A stretch of DNA of 64,000 nucleotides from UBA1433 sp964581565 (GCA_964581565.1 CAZOOZ010000010.1:32803-96802); one strand, 5' to 3'. Positions 46,389 through 55,977 are shown, numbered from the stretch's first letter. Notes: a model not told the origin generated them from the sequence alone. Program-made: numbers and translations.

Positions 46389-47097
46389 ATTCACACAGCA
46401 ATTTGCGGATGCTTTTTATCCGGCCGATCCTTACTGTCCCAGCTGCGGGCGCGTTCTGCTTGATACAAAGACAATCATATGTCATAAATGCGCGCCTCAT
46501 GTCTTTAAGCCTTTAAAATTTTGCATGGTATGCGGCAGAGCCGTAAAAGGTGGGCAAATCTGCAGTATATGTTATGAAAATAAGCATACTTACGATGCGG
46601 GTATCAGCATGTTTGAATATAACGACTATACTGCGCCGATGATTCAGAGCATAAAATATAATAACAACACTGTTTTAGCCTACAGGCTCGGCGCATTGCT
46701 CGCTCTTGATATAGAAAGAAAAAGCAATATTTTAACCCAAACGCATATGATCATTTCCGTACCGCTCCACGAAAACCGTCTCAAGCAAAGAGGATACAAT
46801 CAGGCACAGCTCATCGCGCAAGGCCTCGTCAGTCAAAGCGGCATTGAAATAAAGAATGATGTTTTGATCAAAATAAAAGAAACGAAAGATCAGATAGGGC
46901 TTAGCAAATATGAACGGGAAGAGAACTTAAAAGACTGCTTTTTAATCACCGATTCCATGCTTGTAAAAAATAAAAATATCTTAATTGTAGACGATGTTCT
47001 CACCACGGCATCCACTGTAAATACTTGCGCAAAGATTCTGAAAAAAGAAGGGGCCGGCAAAATATTTTTTGCTGTTTTAGCCTCTAAAACATACTGA
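46369..47097 (+). CDS. comF: ComF-family phosphoribosyltransferase-like protein
   Basis: 242 residues. An N-terminal zinc-ribbon pair ('CPSCGRVLL', 'CHKCAPHVF', 'CMVCGRAV', 'CSICYENK') is followed by a phosphoribosyltransferase domain with 'PLHENRLKQRGYNQAQLIAQGL' (about 140-161) and the PRPP loop 'NILIVDDVLTTASTVNTC' (about 203-220). ComF assists DNA uptake in competent bacteria but is widespread. The start is ATG 46369 (20-base overlap with recD2) or GTG 46354; neither has a clear site. Confidence 0.88.
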   Translation: MKHFISEFTQQFADAFYPADPYCPSCGRVLLDTKTIICHKCAPHVFKPLKFCMVCGRAVKGGQICSICYENKHTYDAGISMFEYNDYTAPMIQSIKYNNNTVLAYRLGALLALDIERKSNILTQTHMIISVPLHENRLKQRGYNQAQLIAQGLVSQSGIEIKNDVLIKIKETKDQIGLSKYEREENLKDCFLITDSMLVKNKNILIVDDVLTTASTVNTCAKILKKEGAGKIFFAVLASKTY

Positions 47098-47148
47098 AAT
47101 CAGTTAAAGTAAGCTCTTGTGTTTTTTTAATTTTTATTAACTTTAATA

Positions 47149-47178
47149 TTGTTATTCTGTATGCTAAAGTGTTATAAT
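47149..47178 (+). promoter_or_regulatory. Promoter of hpf
   Basis: TTGTTA (47149-47154), 18-bp spacer, extended -10 TGTTATAAT (TATAAT 47173-47178). Confidence 0.65.
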
Positions 47179-47210
47179 ATCAAAAAGGTTTAATAAAGGG
47201 GGTAACTTAC

Positions 47211-47738
47211 ATGTTAGTCAATATCTATTTTAAGAATATGCGTTCAAGCGAGAAATTAAAGCAAGCTCTTGAAAGCAAGCTCAGTAAATATGACAAATTC
47301 TTAAACCCTGATACGAAAGCCAGCGCTACATTTAAAATGGTCAAAGGCGGCACCACTCTTGACTTGGTCATTTATTTTAACAAAAATTTAATAAAAGCGG
47401 AAGAAACAGGCATTGACGGAAGCAATGCCATCGATTTGGTCATTGATAAGATAGATCTGCAGTTAAAAAAATATAAAGAAAAACTTCAAATCAAAGGCAC
47501 TGAAAGCATCCGATACGATAGCAAAAACGGTTCGGACGACATAGAAGAAGCAAAAGAAAGACAAATTGTAAAAGTAAAGCATTTCGCATTAAAACCTATG
47601 TCCGCAAAAGAAGCAAGTCTGCAAATGGAGCTTGTCGGTCACAGTTTTTTTGTCTTTTTAAACGGAGAAACGGAAGATGTAAATGTAATCTATAAAAGAA
47701 AAGACGGAGATTATGGGTTAATAGAGCCCGAGCTTTAA
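47211..47738 (+). CDS. hpf: Ribosome hibernation promoting factor, long form
   Basis: 175 residues. N-terminal S30AE/YfiA domain (about 1-100), C-terminal 'RQIVKVKHFALKPMSAKEASLQMELVGHSFFVFLNGETEDVNVIYKRKDGDYGLIEPE'-type dimerisation domain (described here in parts: 'KHFALKPMS', 'EAS.QMEL.GH.FFVF'), which lets the long form pair 70S ribosomes into 100S dimers. ATG 47211 follows GGGGGTAACTTAC. Same position before secA as in many Firmicutes. Confidence 0.95.
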   Translation: MLVNIYFKNMRSSEKLKQALESKLSKYDKFLNPDTKASATFKMVKGGTTLDLVIYFNKNLIKAEETGIDGSNAIDLVIDKIDLQLKKYKEKLQIKGTESIRYDSKNGSDDIEEAKERQIVKVKHFALKPMSAKEASLQMELVGHSFFVFLNGETEDVNVIYKRKDGDYGLIEPEL

Positions 47739-47806
47739 CTCTTTATTTTTTTATGATACAACATAAAAATGTTAAATATTTTAAATTATAACTTTGTGAG
47801 GTTGTT

Positions 47807-49690
47807 ATGTACGTGGGTTTTATAATTCTGTCAATTATTATAGCATTGATAAGAAGGGGTAAATTTTCAAATATAAAATATTTTAAATTCAGCTTATGGT
47901 ATCTGCTCATTTTGGCACTGCTGGTTTATGCGGGATATATTGCGGGAACGATTATGGATGTCCCGTTCGTTACGGAATACGGATATTGGATTTATTTTTC
48001 CGTCTATGTCCTCGTGATGATCACGGTTGTTTTCAATTTGAACAATATTTGGTCGTATATTCTCGTCATAGGCATCGGCCTCAACTTTACGGCAACGTTC
48101 TTAAACGGCGGGAAGATGCCAATTTTACAGTCTGCGCTTGATATGGCAAAAATCACAGACGGCGGACAATTTTACCTATCCTATTTCGGTGCGACAAACC
48201 AAGTCGTTGCAACCAATCCGTATGTCATGGGACTATGTAAAATAATAGGTATTCCTCTTGGCGTGACGGGTCTTCCCATCAGCGCGGGAGATATCATTAT
48301 TGCCATCAGCGTATTCTTCATCATACAAAAAATGATGGTTATCCCAAGAGTAAAAAAGGCGAGCCCTCAGGAGCGCTTGGCATATACCGATCAACTGCAT
48401 TTTACAAGCGAATTCAATATAGATGAAATCGTCTCGGCTGCAGGCGAAGCCGGAAGCGATCTTGATGATTACATATCTTCTGTTGAGAACGAAGCTGTAG
48501 ATAGCCAGGCAACAAGCCCCTTAGCCGAAGACATGATCCTCGGTGGCAGCGAAGAATCTATCTCTGCCCTGCCCGAGGCTTTGCCCGAAGACGATATGCT
48601 GCTTGGCAACGACAATGCCGCAGACGGCAAAGAGGAAGCTGATTTTTCTTTGGAAAGCAGTGATTTGCTTTTGAACAATGATGCACAAAACGATGACGAC
48701 GACGAATACGACAGCTTTCTTCAAAAATTGGATAATATCAGCGGCGAGGCTGAAGATGCAGAAGAAATCGATCCCAATTTAATACCGCAGGATGAAACAT
48801 TGCAAGAGCAAGAAACAACCGATGCCGCCGAAGAGCAGGAAGACGAAAATATTGCAAAATTACTGGAAGACCTTCAGGATGAAAGCACCGCACAACAACC
48901 TATTGAAGAGATCGGCGAAGAAGAATTGGATCTATCCGCCGATGAGGATATACAGGCTATTGTATCTGAATTGGTAGAAGATGAGCCCGTAGCTCAGGCA
49001 AACGAAACATCGGAAGAAGCTGATGAAATGCTGAGTTACATGATCAGCATATTTGATAAACATAAAAAAGAACAAACCAAACTTGAAGATACTGCTGACG
49101 ATGGAGAATATACGGAAGACCGGCTGCTTGATGATTTGCTCCAAAAAGAAGATACATCCATCTTCAAACCGGCTCCTAAAACCGAACTCTTTGAAGAGCA
49201 TATCGCCGCTCCTGTCGAAAACGAATATGTAAGACAAGAGATTTCGATAGACGAGCATGATGATGATATTGATACGACCAATCCATTTATCATTCAAAAC
49301 GGCAGAATCGTTGAGAACCCGCATTATAAGTTCAGAAAGAGCTCTGATATAGATTCCAAGCGAAAAGCGCAGGAAGTAAAAGAAGAAGCCGTTATTGCAT
49401 TTGATAGTACACAAAATCTTGAATTCATCAGAAAAGAGATTTTTGCGGAATTGAAACGCCAGGAAGAAGAAGCAATGGTATCCGCAGCGCCTACTACGGT
49501 ATCCAAAAATGCAAATATAAACGAAACGCAAGTACTGCCGAATCTGGATAATGCCTTAAACGCAAACTCCGAACAGGCCGCCCAGGCCCAACCCCAAAGC
49601 GGACCTGTTAAAGCAAATAACAAAGAAGAATATGAGCGTGTCGAATTCGAAATCGACGGCAAGATCATGTATGTATGGATCAAGAAATAA
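47807..49690 (+). CDS. DUF5317 membrane protein with long acidic tail
   Basis: 627 residues. The first ~185 hold about five membrane helices and match DUF5317, including the 'LNGGKMPI' segment (about 102-109) and the 'VTGLPISAGDIIIAI' helix. The remaining ~440 residues are strongly acidic and low-complexity (long runs rich in Asp/Glu, Ser and Gln), predicted to be disordered and cytosolic, with a final more ordered 'YERVEFEIDGKIMYVWIKK' strand pair. Function unknown. The tail is far longer than the ~180-residue family core. GTGAGGTTGTT precedes ATG 47807. Ends in a terminator before secA. Confidence 0.85.
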   Translation: MYVGFIILSIIIALIRRGKFSNIKYFKFSLWYLLILALLVYAGYIAGTIMDVPFVTEYGYWIYFSVYVLVMITVVFNLNNIWSYILVIGIGLNFTATFLNGGKMPILQSALDMAKITDGGQFYLSYFGATNQVVATNPYVMGLCKIIGIPLGVTGLPISAGDIIIAISVFFIIQKMMVIPRVKKASPQERLAYTDQLHFTSEFNIDEIVSAAGEAGSDLDDYISSVENEAVDSQATSPLAEDMILGGSEESISALPEALPEDDMLLGNDNAADGKEEADFSLESSDLLLNNDAQNDDDDEYDSFLQKLDNISGEAEDAEEIDPNLIPQDETLQEQETTDAAEEQEDENIAKLLEDLQDESTAQQPIEEIGEEELDLSADEDIQAIVSELVEDEPVAQANETSEEADEMLSYMISIFDKHKKEQTKLEDTADDGEYTEDRLLDDLLQKEDTSIFKPAPKTELFEEHIAAPVENEYVRQEISIDEHDDDIDTTNPFIIQNGRIVENPHYKFRKSSDIDSKRKAQEVKEEAVIAFDSTQNLEFIRKEIFAELKRQEEEAMVSAAPTTVSKNANINETQVLPNLDNALNANSEQAAQAQPQSGPVKANNKEEYERVEFEIDGKIMYVWIKK

Positions 49691-49702
49691 AATGTTTTTA
49701 GG

Positions 49703-49727
49703 AAAGGCTCTCGGAGCCTTTTTTTTC
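49703..49727 (+). terminator. Terminator after the DUF5317 gene
   Basis: AAAGGCTC-tc-GGAGCCTTT stem followed by T8. Confidence 0.9.
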
Positions 49728-49759
49728 TGCATACTTTTTTCAATAAATTAACATAACTA

Positions 49760-49768
49760 TGTTATAAT
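49760..49768 (+). promoter_or_regulatory. Extended -10 promoter of secA-prfB
   Basis: TGTTATAAT (49760-49768), 37 bases before the secA start; no good -35 is evident. Confidence 0.6.
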
Positions 49769-49805
49769 ATGAAATTAAACCTATGGAATACAGGGAGGTT
49801 ACAGA

Positions 49806-52313
49806 GTGGGATTATTTTCAAAAATTACGCAAGGCATGGAAAAAGGCCAGATAGATAAATACTTTAAAAGGGTTGCATTAATAGAAGAGCTGCACGATGA
49901 AATAGCGGCTCTGAACAATGAAGAGCTGAAAGCAAAGACAGATGAATTTAAGCAGCGTCTCGCCGGCGGCGAGACGGAAGATGATATATTAACGGAAGCG
50001 TTCGCAGTTGTGCGCGAAGCGGCAAAAAGGTCAATCGGTCTTGAGCCGTTTCCCGTTCAGCTCCTCGGCGGCATCGTTTTGCACGAAGGCAATATCTCCG
50101 AAATGAAAACAGGCGAAGGAAAAACGCTCGTTGCCACGATGCCGGCATATTTAAATGCGCTGAGCGGCAAGGGCGTTCATGTCGTCACAGTCAACGACTA
50201 CCTTGCAACACGTGACAGCGAATGGATGGGAAGAATTTATCGCTTTTTGGGTCTTACGGTAGGGCTTATCGTTCACGGTCTTGATACACAGCAGCGCAAA
50301 GAAGCGTACAATGCCGACATCACTTTTGCTACCAACAACGAACTTGGCTTTGATTATTTAAAAGATAACATGGTCATCAAGCATGAAGATATTGTTATGA
50401 GAGAGTTGAACTTTGCCATTATCGACGAAGTCGACAGTATTTTAATTGATGAAGCGAGAACCCCGTTGATCATTTCGGGAAGCGGCAAAAAAAGTACGAA
50501 TTTATATAAAACTGCAGATGCATTTGTGCGCACGCTTAAAAAAGATGCGGAATATGCACTGGAAGAAAACGAAGATGCCGTATCACTTACCGAAGCGGGC
50601 ACGGAGCGCGCCGAAAGATATTTTAAGATAGAGAACTTATCGGATGTGGCAAATATGGAAATCCTCCATCACATCAATCAGGCACTGAAAGCACATGTGC
50701 TCAAGCATAAAGACAAAGACTACATTGTCAAAGACGACGAAGTCATCATTGTCGACGAATTTACAGGCCGCCTCATGTACGGCAGACGTTTTTCGGAAGG
50801 ATTGCATCAAGCCATTGAGGCGAAAGAAAAAGTAACGGTCGCCCGTGAAAGCGTGACAATGGCCACCATTACTTTTCAAAACTATTTCAGGCTCTATAAC
50901 AAACTTTCCGGCATGACAGGCACCGCCAAAACCGAAGAGGAAGAATTTGTATCCATCTACAATATGAATGTCGTCTGTGTGCCGACCAATAAACCCATGA
51001 TACGCGATGATTTGAATGATGTTATCTATAAGACCGAAAAGATTAAATTCGACTCGGTTGTAGATGAAATCGAACAGCGCCATAAAACGGGTCAGCCTGT
51101 ACTGGTCGGTACGATTTCTATCGAGAAATCCGAAATCTTAAGCCGTCTGCTCGCAAGGCGCGGCATCAAGCACAATGTGCTCAATGCGAAACATCATGAA
51201 AAAGAAGCCGAAATCATCTCTTGCGCAGGCCAGGTAGACGCGGTCACTATCTCGACAAATATGGCAGGCCGTGGAACAGATATCGTTTTAGGCGAGGGCG
51301 TCAAAGAACTCGGCGGACTTCATATCATGGGTACGGAGCGCCATGAAAGCAGACGTATCGATAATCAGCTCAGGGGCCGTGCCGGCAGACAAGGTGATGT
51401 GGGAAGCTCTCAGTTTTTCATCTCTCTTGAAGATGATTTGATGCGAATTTTTGCGGGGGAGCGCTTTGCAGGTATCGCAGATAAGTTGCCCGATGATATG
51501 CCTATCGAGCACAGGCTGATCACCAAAGGAATCGAATCGGCACAAAAACGTGTTGAAACGCGTAACTTCGGCATCCGTAAAACCGTACTGCAATTTGACA
51601 ATGTTTTAAATAAACAACGCGAGGTCATCTACGCACAGCGGCGTGCCGTCTTTGAAAAAGAAGATATCAGCGATGAGATCAAAGAGATGCTCGCCACCGT
51701 TATCAAAGCCCAATGCGAAGCTTATACCAGCGTATCCGAGTTTTATGAAGAATGGGATCTAAAAGGCATGATCACGCAGTTTGAAAGACTATTTTTGCCA
51801 AAAGATTCTATAACCCCTTCCATGCTGAGCCAAAACGCGCAGGAAATAGAAGACTTCTTTCTGGAAAAGGCCTTTACCGCCTACGAAAACCAAGCAAAGC
51901 TTTTAGGGGATGAAATCATGCGCAAACTGGAACGCGATATTCTTTTACGTGTTGTGGATATCCAATGGATGGAACATCTTGACAATATGGATCAGCTGCG
52001 CCAGGGCGTTGGCCTTCAAGCATATGGTAACATCAACCCGATCCATGCCTATACGCAGGAAGGATTCGATATGTTTGAAGACATGTCTGCTGCAATTAGA
52101 GAAGATACCGTGCGCTATATCTTAAATGCGCGCATTGAAAAAGTGGAAAAGAGCGCGTCTGCGGCGGCTCCGGTCGTCAACGAGAGAAGTGATATTGCAA
52201 CCGGTAAAGAAAACGGCAAAAAACCGCAGGCCTCAAATAAAGATAAAGTCGGCAGAAACGATCCGTGCCCTTGCGGCAGCGGCAAAAAATACAAGAAATG
52301 TTGCGGAGCATAA
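49806..52313 (+). CDS. secA: Preprotein translocase ATPase SecA
   Basis: 835 residues, start GTG 49806 after GGGAGGTTACAGA. Walker A 'MKTGEGKTLVA' (about 100-110), Walker B-region 'AIIDEVDSILIDEARTPLIISG', helicase motif 'GTDIVLG' and 'RESRRIDNQLRGRAGRQGD'-type motif VI (about 515-534 in 'HESRRIDNQLRGRAGRQG'). C-terminal zinc-binding tail 'CPCGSGKKYKKCCGA' contacts SecB/ribosomes. Drives protein export through SecYEG. Slightly short of the 840-900 range but complete. Confidence 0.98.
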   Translation: MGLFSKITQGMEKGQIDKYFKRVALIEELHDEIAALNNEELKAKTDEFKQRLAGGETEDDILTEAFAVVREAAKRSIGLEPFPVQLLGGIVLHEGNISEMKTGEGKTLVATMPAYLNALSGKGVHVVTVNDYLATRDSEWMGRIYRFLGLTVGLIVHGLDTQQRKEAYNADITFATNNELGFDYLKDNMVIKHEDIVMRELNFAIIDEVDSILIDEARTPLIISGSGKKSTNLYKTADAFVRTLKKDAEYALEENEDAVSLTEAGTERAERYFKIENLSDVANMEILHHINQALKAHVLKHKDKDYIVKDDEVIIVDEFTGRLMYGRRFSEGLHQAIEAKEKVTVARESVTMATITFQNYFRLYNKLSGMTGTAKTEEEEFVSIYNMNVVCVPTNKPMIRDDLNDVIYKTEKIKFDSVVDEIEQRHKTGQPVLVGTISIEKSEILSRLLARRGIKHNVLNAKHHEKEAEIISCAGQVDAVTISTNMAGRGTDIVLGEGVKELGGLHIMGTERHESRRIDNQLRGRAGRQGDVGSSQFFISLEDDLMRIFAGERFAGIADKLPDDMPIEHRLITKGIESAQKRVETRNFGIRKTVLQFDNVLNKQREVIYAQRRAVFEKEDISDEIKEMLATVIKAQCEAYTSVSEFYEEWDLKGMITQFERLFLPKDSITPSMLSQNAQEIEDFFLEKAFTAYENQAKLLGDEIMRKLERDILLRVVDIQWMEHLDNMDQLRQGVGLQAYGNINPIHAYTQEGFDMFEDMSAAIREDTVRYILNARIEKVEKSASAAAPVVNERSDIATGKENGKKPQASNKDKVGRNDPCPCGSGKKYKKCCGA

Positions 52314-52350
52314 TACAAGAAAATTAACTTACAAAAGAAGGTGATAATAA

Positions 52351-53452
52351 ATGATTGAAATTCAAGATTACGAACAATTAATTGATGAAATTGAAACTTT
52401 ATTTAGGGAAGCGAGGGATGCACTTTGACCCGTCTTCATTGAAAAACAATATAGAAGAGACGGAAAAAAAGATGCAGCAAGACGGTTTTTGGAATGACAA
52501 TAAGACCGCTCAGAAAATTTTAAGGGAACAAAAAATATTAAAAGAACAATACGTTGCTTTTACAAAATTAAATGAAAAAGTCGAAGATTTGCCTGTGTTG
52601 CTTGAACTGCTTAAAGAAGATTATTCCACTCAGGCTAGCCTTGATATAAAAAAAGAAATCGATGGTGTAAAAAAAGAAGTAGAGACTTTTCGGCTGAGTA
52701 TTTTGCTTACAGGGGATTATGATGCCAATAATGCCATTCTTTCTATTCACTCCGGGGCGGGCGGCACAGAAGCGCAGGACTGGGTTGCCATGCTGCTGAG
52801 AATGTATTTGCGCTGGGCGGATAAACATCATTTTAAAACCAAAATCATTGATGAACTTGCCGGTGATGTAGCAGGTATCAAAAGCGTAACCGTCTTTGTG
52901 GAAGGCATCAACGCATACGGTTATTTAAAATCCGAAAAGGGCGTGCACAGACTTGTGAGAATATCTCCTTTTGATTCTTCGGGCAGAAGGCATACTTCTT
53001 TTGCATCTTTGGATGTGATGCCGGAAATCGATGACGACATCGACGTTGAAATCAGAGACGAAGATTTGCGTGTGGATACTTACCGTTCCAGTGGAGCCGG
53101 CGGACAGCACGTTAATAAAACAGATTCCGCGGTGCGCATCACGCATATCCCTACGGGCGTGGTTGTACAATGCCAGAACGAGAGAAGCCAGCGCCAAAAC
53201 AGAGAAACAGCTTTAAAATTGTTAAAAGGTAAGCTCATAGAAATCATGGAAAGCGAACACAAAGAAAAAATCGATGATTTAAAGGGCGATTATGCGCAGA
53301 TTGCATGGGGCAGCCAAATCCGTTCCTATGTATTCCAGCCTTATACCATGGTCAAAGATCACCGAACCAATGCGGAAATAGGCAATATCAATGCGGTTAT
53401 GGACGGTGATATCGATCTTTTTATCAATGAATATTTAAAAGCAAATGCGTAA
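52351..53452 (+). CDS. prfB: Peptide chain release factor 2, with programmed +1 frameshift
   Basis: The coding sequence is join(52351..52425, 52427..53452), 366 residues. ATG 52351 follows AGAAGGTGATAATAA; 25 codons end at CTT-TGA (52423-52428), the universal prfB shift site CTTTGAC, with a GCGAGGG Shine-Dalgarno-like stimulator at 52411-52417. The +1 frame gives the RF2 body: 'GGQHVNKTDSAVRITHIPTG' (GGQ near residue 248) and 'RSSGAGGQ'. RF2 reads UGA/UAA and shifts when it is scarce, an autoregulatory loop. Separate annotation of the two frames would lose the N-terminus. Confidence 0.97.
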
Positions 53453-53470
53453 TTAGCTCTGAGGTGAAAG

Positions 53471-54622
53471 ATGTCAAAGACGATAAAAGAAATCAATGAA
53501 AAAATCGCATCCGGCAAAGCAGTCGTTGTCACAGCTGATGAAATAATAGATTTAAAAGAAAATTTGGGCGCAAAAAAAGCGGCAGAAGTTGTGGATGTGG
53601 TCACGACCGCCACGTTCGGGCCTATGTGCTCTTCGGGCGCATTTTTAAACGTTGGACATGCTACACCTCCGATTCGGATAGAAAAAATGTATTTAAATGA
53701 TGTGGAAAGCTATGCTGGTCTTGCCGCCGTAGATACTTATATAGGCGCAACACAGGCAAGCACGACACTGGGTGACGAATATGGCGGCGCACATGTGATA
53801 TGTGATCTTATCGACGGTAAAGACATCACACTTAGAGCCTTCGGAAAAGGCACGGATTGTTATCCCCGAAAAGAAATCACGGCGAAAATATCTCTTTCAA
53901 CCATCAATGAAGCTTATTTGTATAATCCAAGAAATGCATATCAAGGTTATAATGCGGCCGCCAACACATCATCCAAACGATTATTTACATATATGGGCAT
54001 CTTGCAGCCGCATTTATCAAATGTCACCTATTGCACATCAGGTCAGCTTAGTCCGCTGCTCAATGATCCTGCCTACCGCACAATCGGGATAGGCACACGC
54101 ATATTCCTCGCGGGCACACAAGGTTACGTGGCTTGGATGGGCACACAGTTCAACTCGGCTGCTCCTCGTGACGAAATGGGCCGCATCCTTAGCCCGGGCG
54201 GCACGCTTGCAGTTGTGGGAGACATGAAAAAAATGTCTACAAACTTTATATCCCCTGCCGTATTCGAGCGCTACGGCGTTTCTATTTTTGTCGGAATCGG
54301 CATACCGATCCCGATTATTGATGAAGACATGCTCAATATGGTCAGCATCAAAGACAGTGATATTAAAATGAATATTATTGACTACAGTGTGAGCGAAGCT
54401 CCAAGACCCGTGCTCAAAACAGTCACATATGAAGAACTTAAAAGCGGTCAAATCATGATCAACGGAAAAAAAGTACGTACAAGCCCTATCACGGGCTACA
54501 ATAAAGCCTTGGAAATAGCGCATTTATTGAAAGAACAAATCATTTCAAAGCAATTCTACTTAACCGAAAAACTGGAGTCTTTTCCCGCACATAATAAGCT
54601 CAATTCACTAAAATCCATATAA
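53471..54622 (+). CDS. Homocysteine biosynthesis protein, DUF39
   Basis: 383 residues. 'VVTTATFGPMCSSGAFLNVGH' (about 42-62, with a conserved Cys near residue 54) and 'FGKGTDCYPRKEI' (about 126-138, second conserved Cys) are the family hallmarks. Proteins of this kind in methanogens turn aspartate semialdehyde into homocysteine using sulfide-derived sulfur, together with a NIL-ferredoxin. That partner is the next gene. GAGGTGAAAG precedes ATG 53471. Likely in the prfB transcript (18-base gap). Confidence 0.9.
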   Translation: MSKTIKEINEKIASGKAVVVTADEIIDLKENLGAKKAAEVVDVVTTATFGPMCSSGAFLNVGHATPPIRIEKMYLNDVESYAGLAAVDTYIGATQASTTLGDEYGGAHVICDLIDGKDITLRAFGKGTDCYPRKEITAKISLSTINEAYLYNPRNAYQGYNAAANTSSKRLFTYMGILQPHLSNVTYCTSGQLSPLLNDPAYRTIGIGTRIFLAGTQGYVAWMGTQFNSAAPRDEMGRILSPGGTLAVVGDMKKMSTNFISPAVFERYGVSIFVGIGIPIPIIDEDMLNMVSIKDSDIKMNIIDYSVSEAPRPVLKTVTYEELKSGQIMINGKKVRTSPITGYNKALEIAHLLKEQIISKQFYLTEKLESFPAHNKLNSLKSI

Positions 54623-54634
54623 GAGGTTAATCGA

Positions 54635-55036
54635 GTGAAAATCAGATTATTGATTGAATTCCCAGAGCAGCTTGCAACCGAACCGGTAACGTATAACTTA
54701 GTAAAAAAATATGACCTGATTCCAAATATCTTAAAAGCCCATATTGATATTGATATGCAGGGCCTTCTGTTAATCGAAATAGAAGGCACGGAAATAAACA
54801 TTGCAGATGGCATCAAATATATGAAAGCGCTGAAAATAAAAGTCACTCAGATCGATGCGGCTATCAGTATTGATATGGATAAATGCATTCACTGCGGCGC
54901 ATGTATCGCCGCATGCGAAGCCGGCGCCATTCATTGCGGAAATGACTATAAAATTCATTTTGATCATAAGCTGTGCAGAGAATGCATGTTGTGTATAAAA
55001 GCCTGTCCTCTGCGCGCGATTCAGTCTATTTTTTAA
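54635..55036 (+). CDS. NIL-domain protein with two 4Fe-4S clusters
   Basis: 133 residues, start GTG 54635 after AGAGGTTAATCGA. Residues about 1-75 form a NIL domain; then 'CIHCGACIAACEAGAI' and 'CRECMLCIKACPLRAI' bind two 4Fe-4S clusters. In methanogens the same NIL-ferredoxin is the required partner of the DUF39 homocysteine enzyme and likely passes electrons or sulfur. The three-gene order seen here supports the same role. Confidence 0.9.
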   Translation: MKIRLLIEFPEQLATEPVTYNLVKKYDLIPNILKAHIDIDMQGLLLIEIEGTEINIADGIKYMKALKIKVTQIDAAISIDMDKCIHCGACIAACEAGAIHCGNDYKIHFDHKLCRECMLCIKACPLRAIQSIF

Positions 55037-55039
55037 CCT

Positions 55040-55756
55040 ATGCATTACGAAAAAAGATTTTACCGCAGCCAAATGCATCGAAATGGATTCATCGGTTTTC
55101 GTATATGCAATAAGCAAACAGATTTGTATATTTTGGCCAAAAGTGATCTTTCCTTTTTGGCGGAGGACATTGTAGCCGGTCTGCGTTTGCAGCTCGAAAG
55201 CTATATTGCACAGCATAACCAGTTCTTAACCTCTCACATACCTGTAAAAGCATACGAGACGGCACCCGATATTATAAGAGAGATGGCGAATGCCGCAATG
55301 TTATGCACTGTAGGCCCGATGGCCGCGGTCGCAGGCGCCGTAAGCGAAGCCGTGGCAAAACAGCTTCTTGCGCATACAGATGAGATCATCATCGAAAACG
55401 GAGGCGATATCTTTGCCTATGTAAAAGAGAAACTCACGATTGGCCTTTATGCACACGATGATCATTTTTCGAATCTGAAAATAAAAATCTCCGCTGACGA
55501 TATGCCAACGGGCATTTGCACATCGTCAGGAATGTTTGGGCATTCATTCAGCTACGGTAAAGCAGACGCTGCCGTTGTTTTGTCTAAAAATGCCGCTCTC
55601 GCAGATGCCGCGGCAACAAGGCTTTGCAATGAAATCCAAACAAAAGGAGATGTTGACAAGACAATAGACTTGTCGCAATCTATCCCGGGACTTACTGGCG
55701 TGCTGCTGATCAAAGATGATGTTTTGGGTGCATGGGGCGATATATCTCTTGTATAA
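55040..55756 (+). CDS. UPF0280 (COG2122) protein of the homocysteine cluster
   Basis: 238 residues, beginning 3 bases after the ferredoxin stop. 'MANAAMLCTVGPMAAVAGAVSEAVAK' (about 91-116), 'EIIIENGGDIFAYV' (about 121-134) and 'TGICTSSGMFGHSFSYGKADAAVVLSKNAALADAAATRL' fit UPF0280, an ApbE-related family. The methanogen homologue improves sulfide assimilation with the DUF39/NIL pair. No strong ribosome-binding site, so translation is probably coupled. Exact reaction unknown. Confidence 0.87.
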   Translation: MHYEKRFYRSQMHRNGFIGFRICNKQTDLYILAKSDLSFLAEDIVAGLRLQLESYIAQHNQFLTSHIPVKAYETAPDIIREMANAAMLCTVGPMAAVAGAVSEAVAKQLLAHTDEIIIENGGDIFAYVKEKLTIGLYAHDDHFSNLKIKISADDMPTGICTSSGMFGHSFSYGKADAAVVLSKNAALADAAATRLCNEIQTKGDVDKTIDLSQSIPGLTGVLLIKDDVLGAWGDISLV

Positions 55757-55825
55757 TGCCTTACGTATTTGTGCATTACCAACCAACAAGCAACCAAAAT
55801 ATTTTTATTTAAGCAAGCAAAAACC

Positions 55826-55854
55826 TTGACAGAAAACCATTAGATGTATACAAT
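55826..55854 (+). promoter_or_regulatory. Promoter of the FMN riboswitch / ribU
   Basis: TTGACA (55826-55831), 17-bp spacer, TACAAT (55849-55854). Confidence 0.85.
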
Positions 55855-55867
55855 ATATTAGAATTAA

Positions 55868-55977
55868 ATATCTTCGGGGCAGGGTGCAATTCCCTACCGG
55901 CGGTTATAGTCCGCGAGCGAAATGCTGAATTGGTGAAATTCCAGTACCGACGGTTACAGTCCGGATGAGAGAAGTAA
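55868..55977 (+). promoter_or_regulatory. FMN riboswitch (RFN element)
   Basis: Core sequences GGGGCAGGGTG, TTCCCTACCGGCGG, AGTCCGCGAGC, GGTGAAATTCC and CCGACGGTTACAGTCC, then GGATGAGAGAAG, in the standard RFN order. With FMN bound, the terminator just after it should form. Confidence 0.97.

Noticed and set aside
48932..49531. 199-codon minus-strand frame antisense to the DUF5317 tail
   Set aside because: Phe/Ile/Tyr-rich mirror of Asp/Glu/Lys-rich codons, no ribosome-binding site.
52382..52426. ATG at 52382 as start of prfB
   Set aside because: No ribosome-binding site, and the frameshift architecture from ATG 52351 with CTTTGAC explains the gene fully.
55757..55825. Repeated 'accaacca/caagcaa' words before the FMN promoter
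   Set aside because: Short, irregular and without dyad symmetry; likely chance in a spacer.
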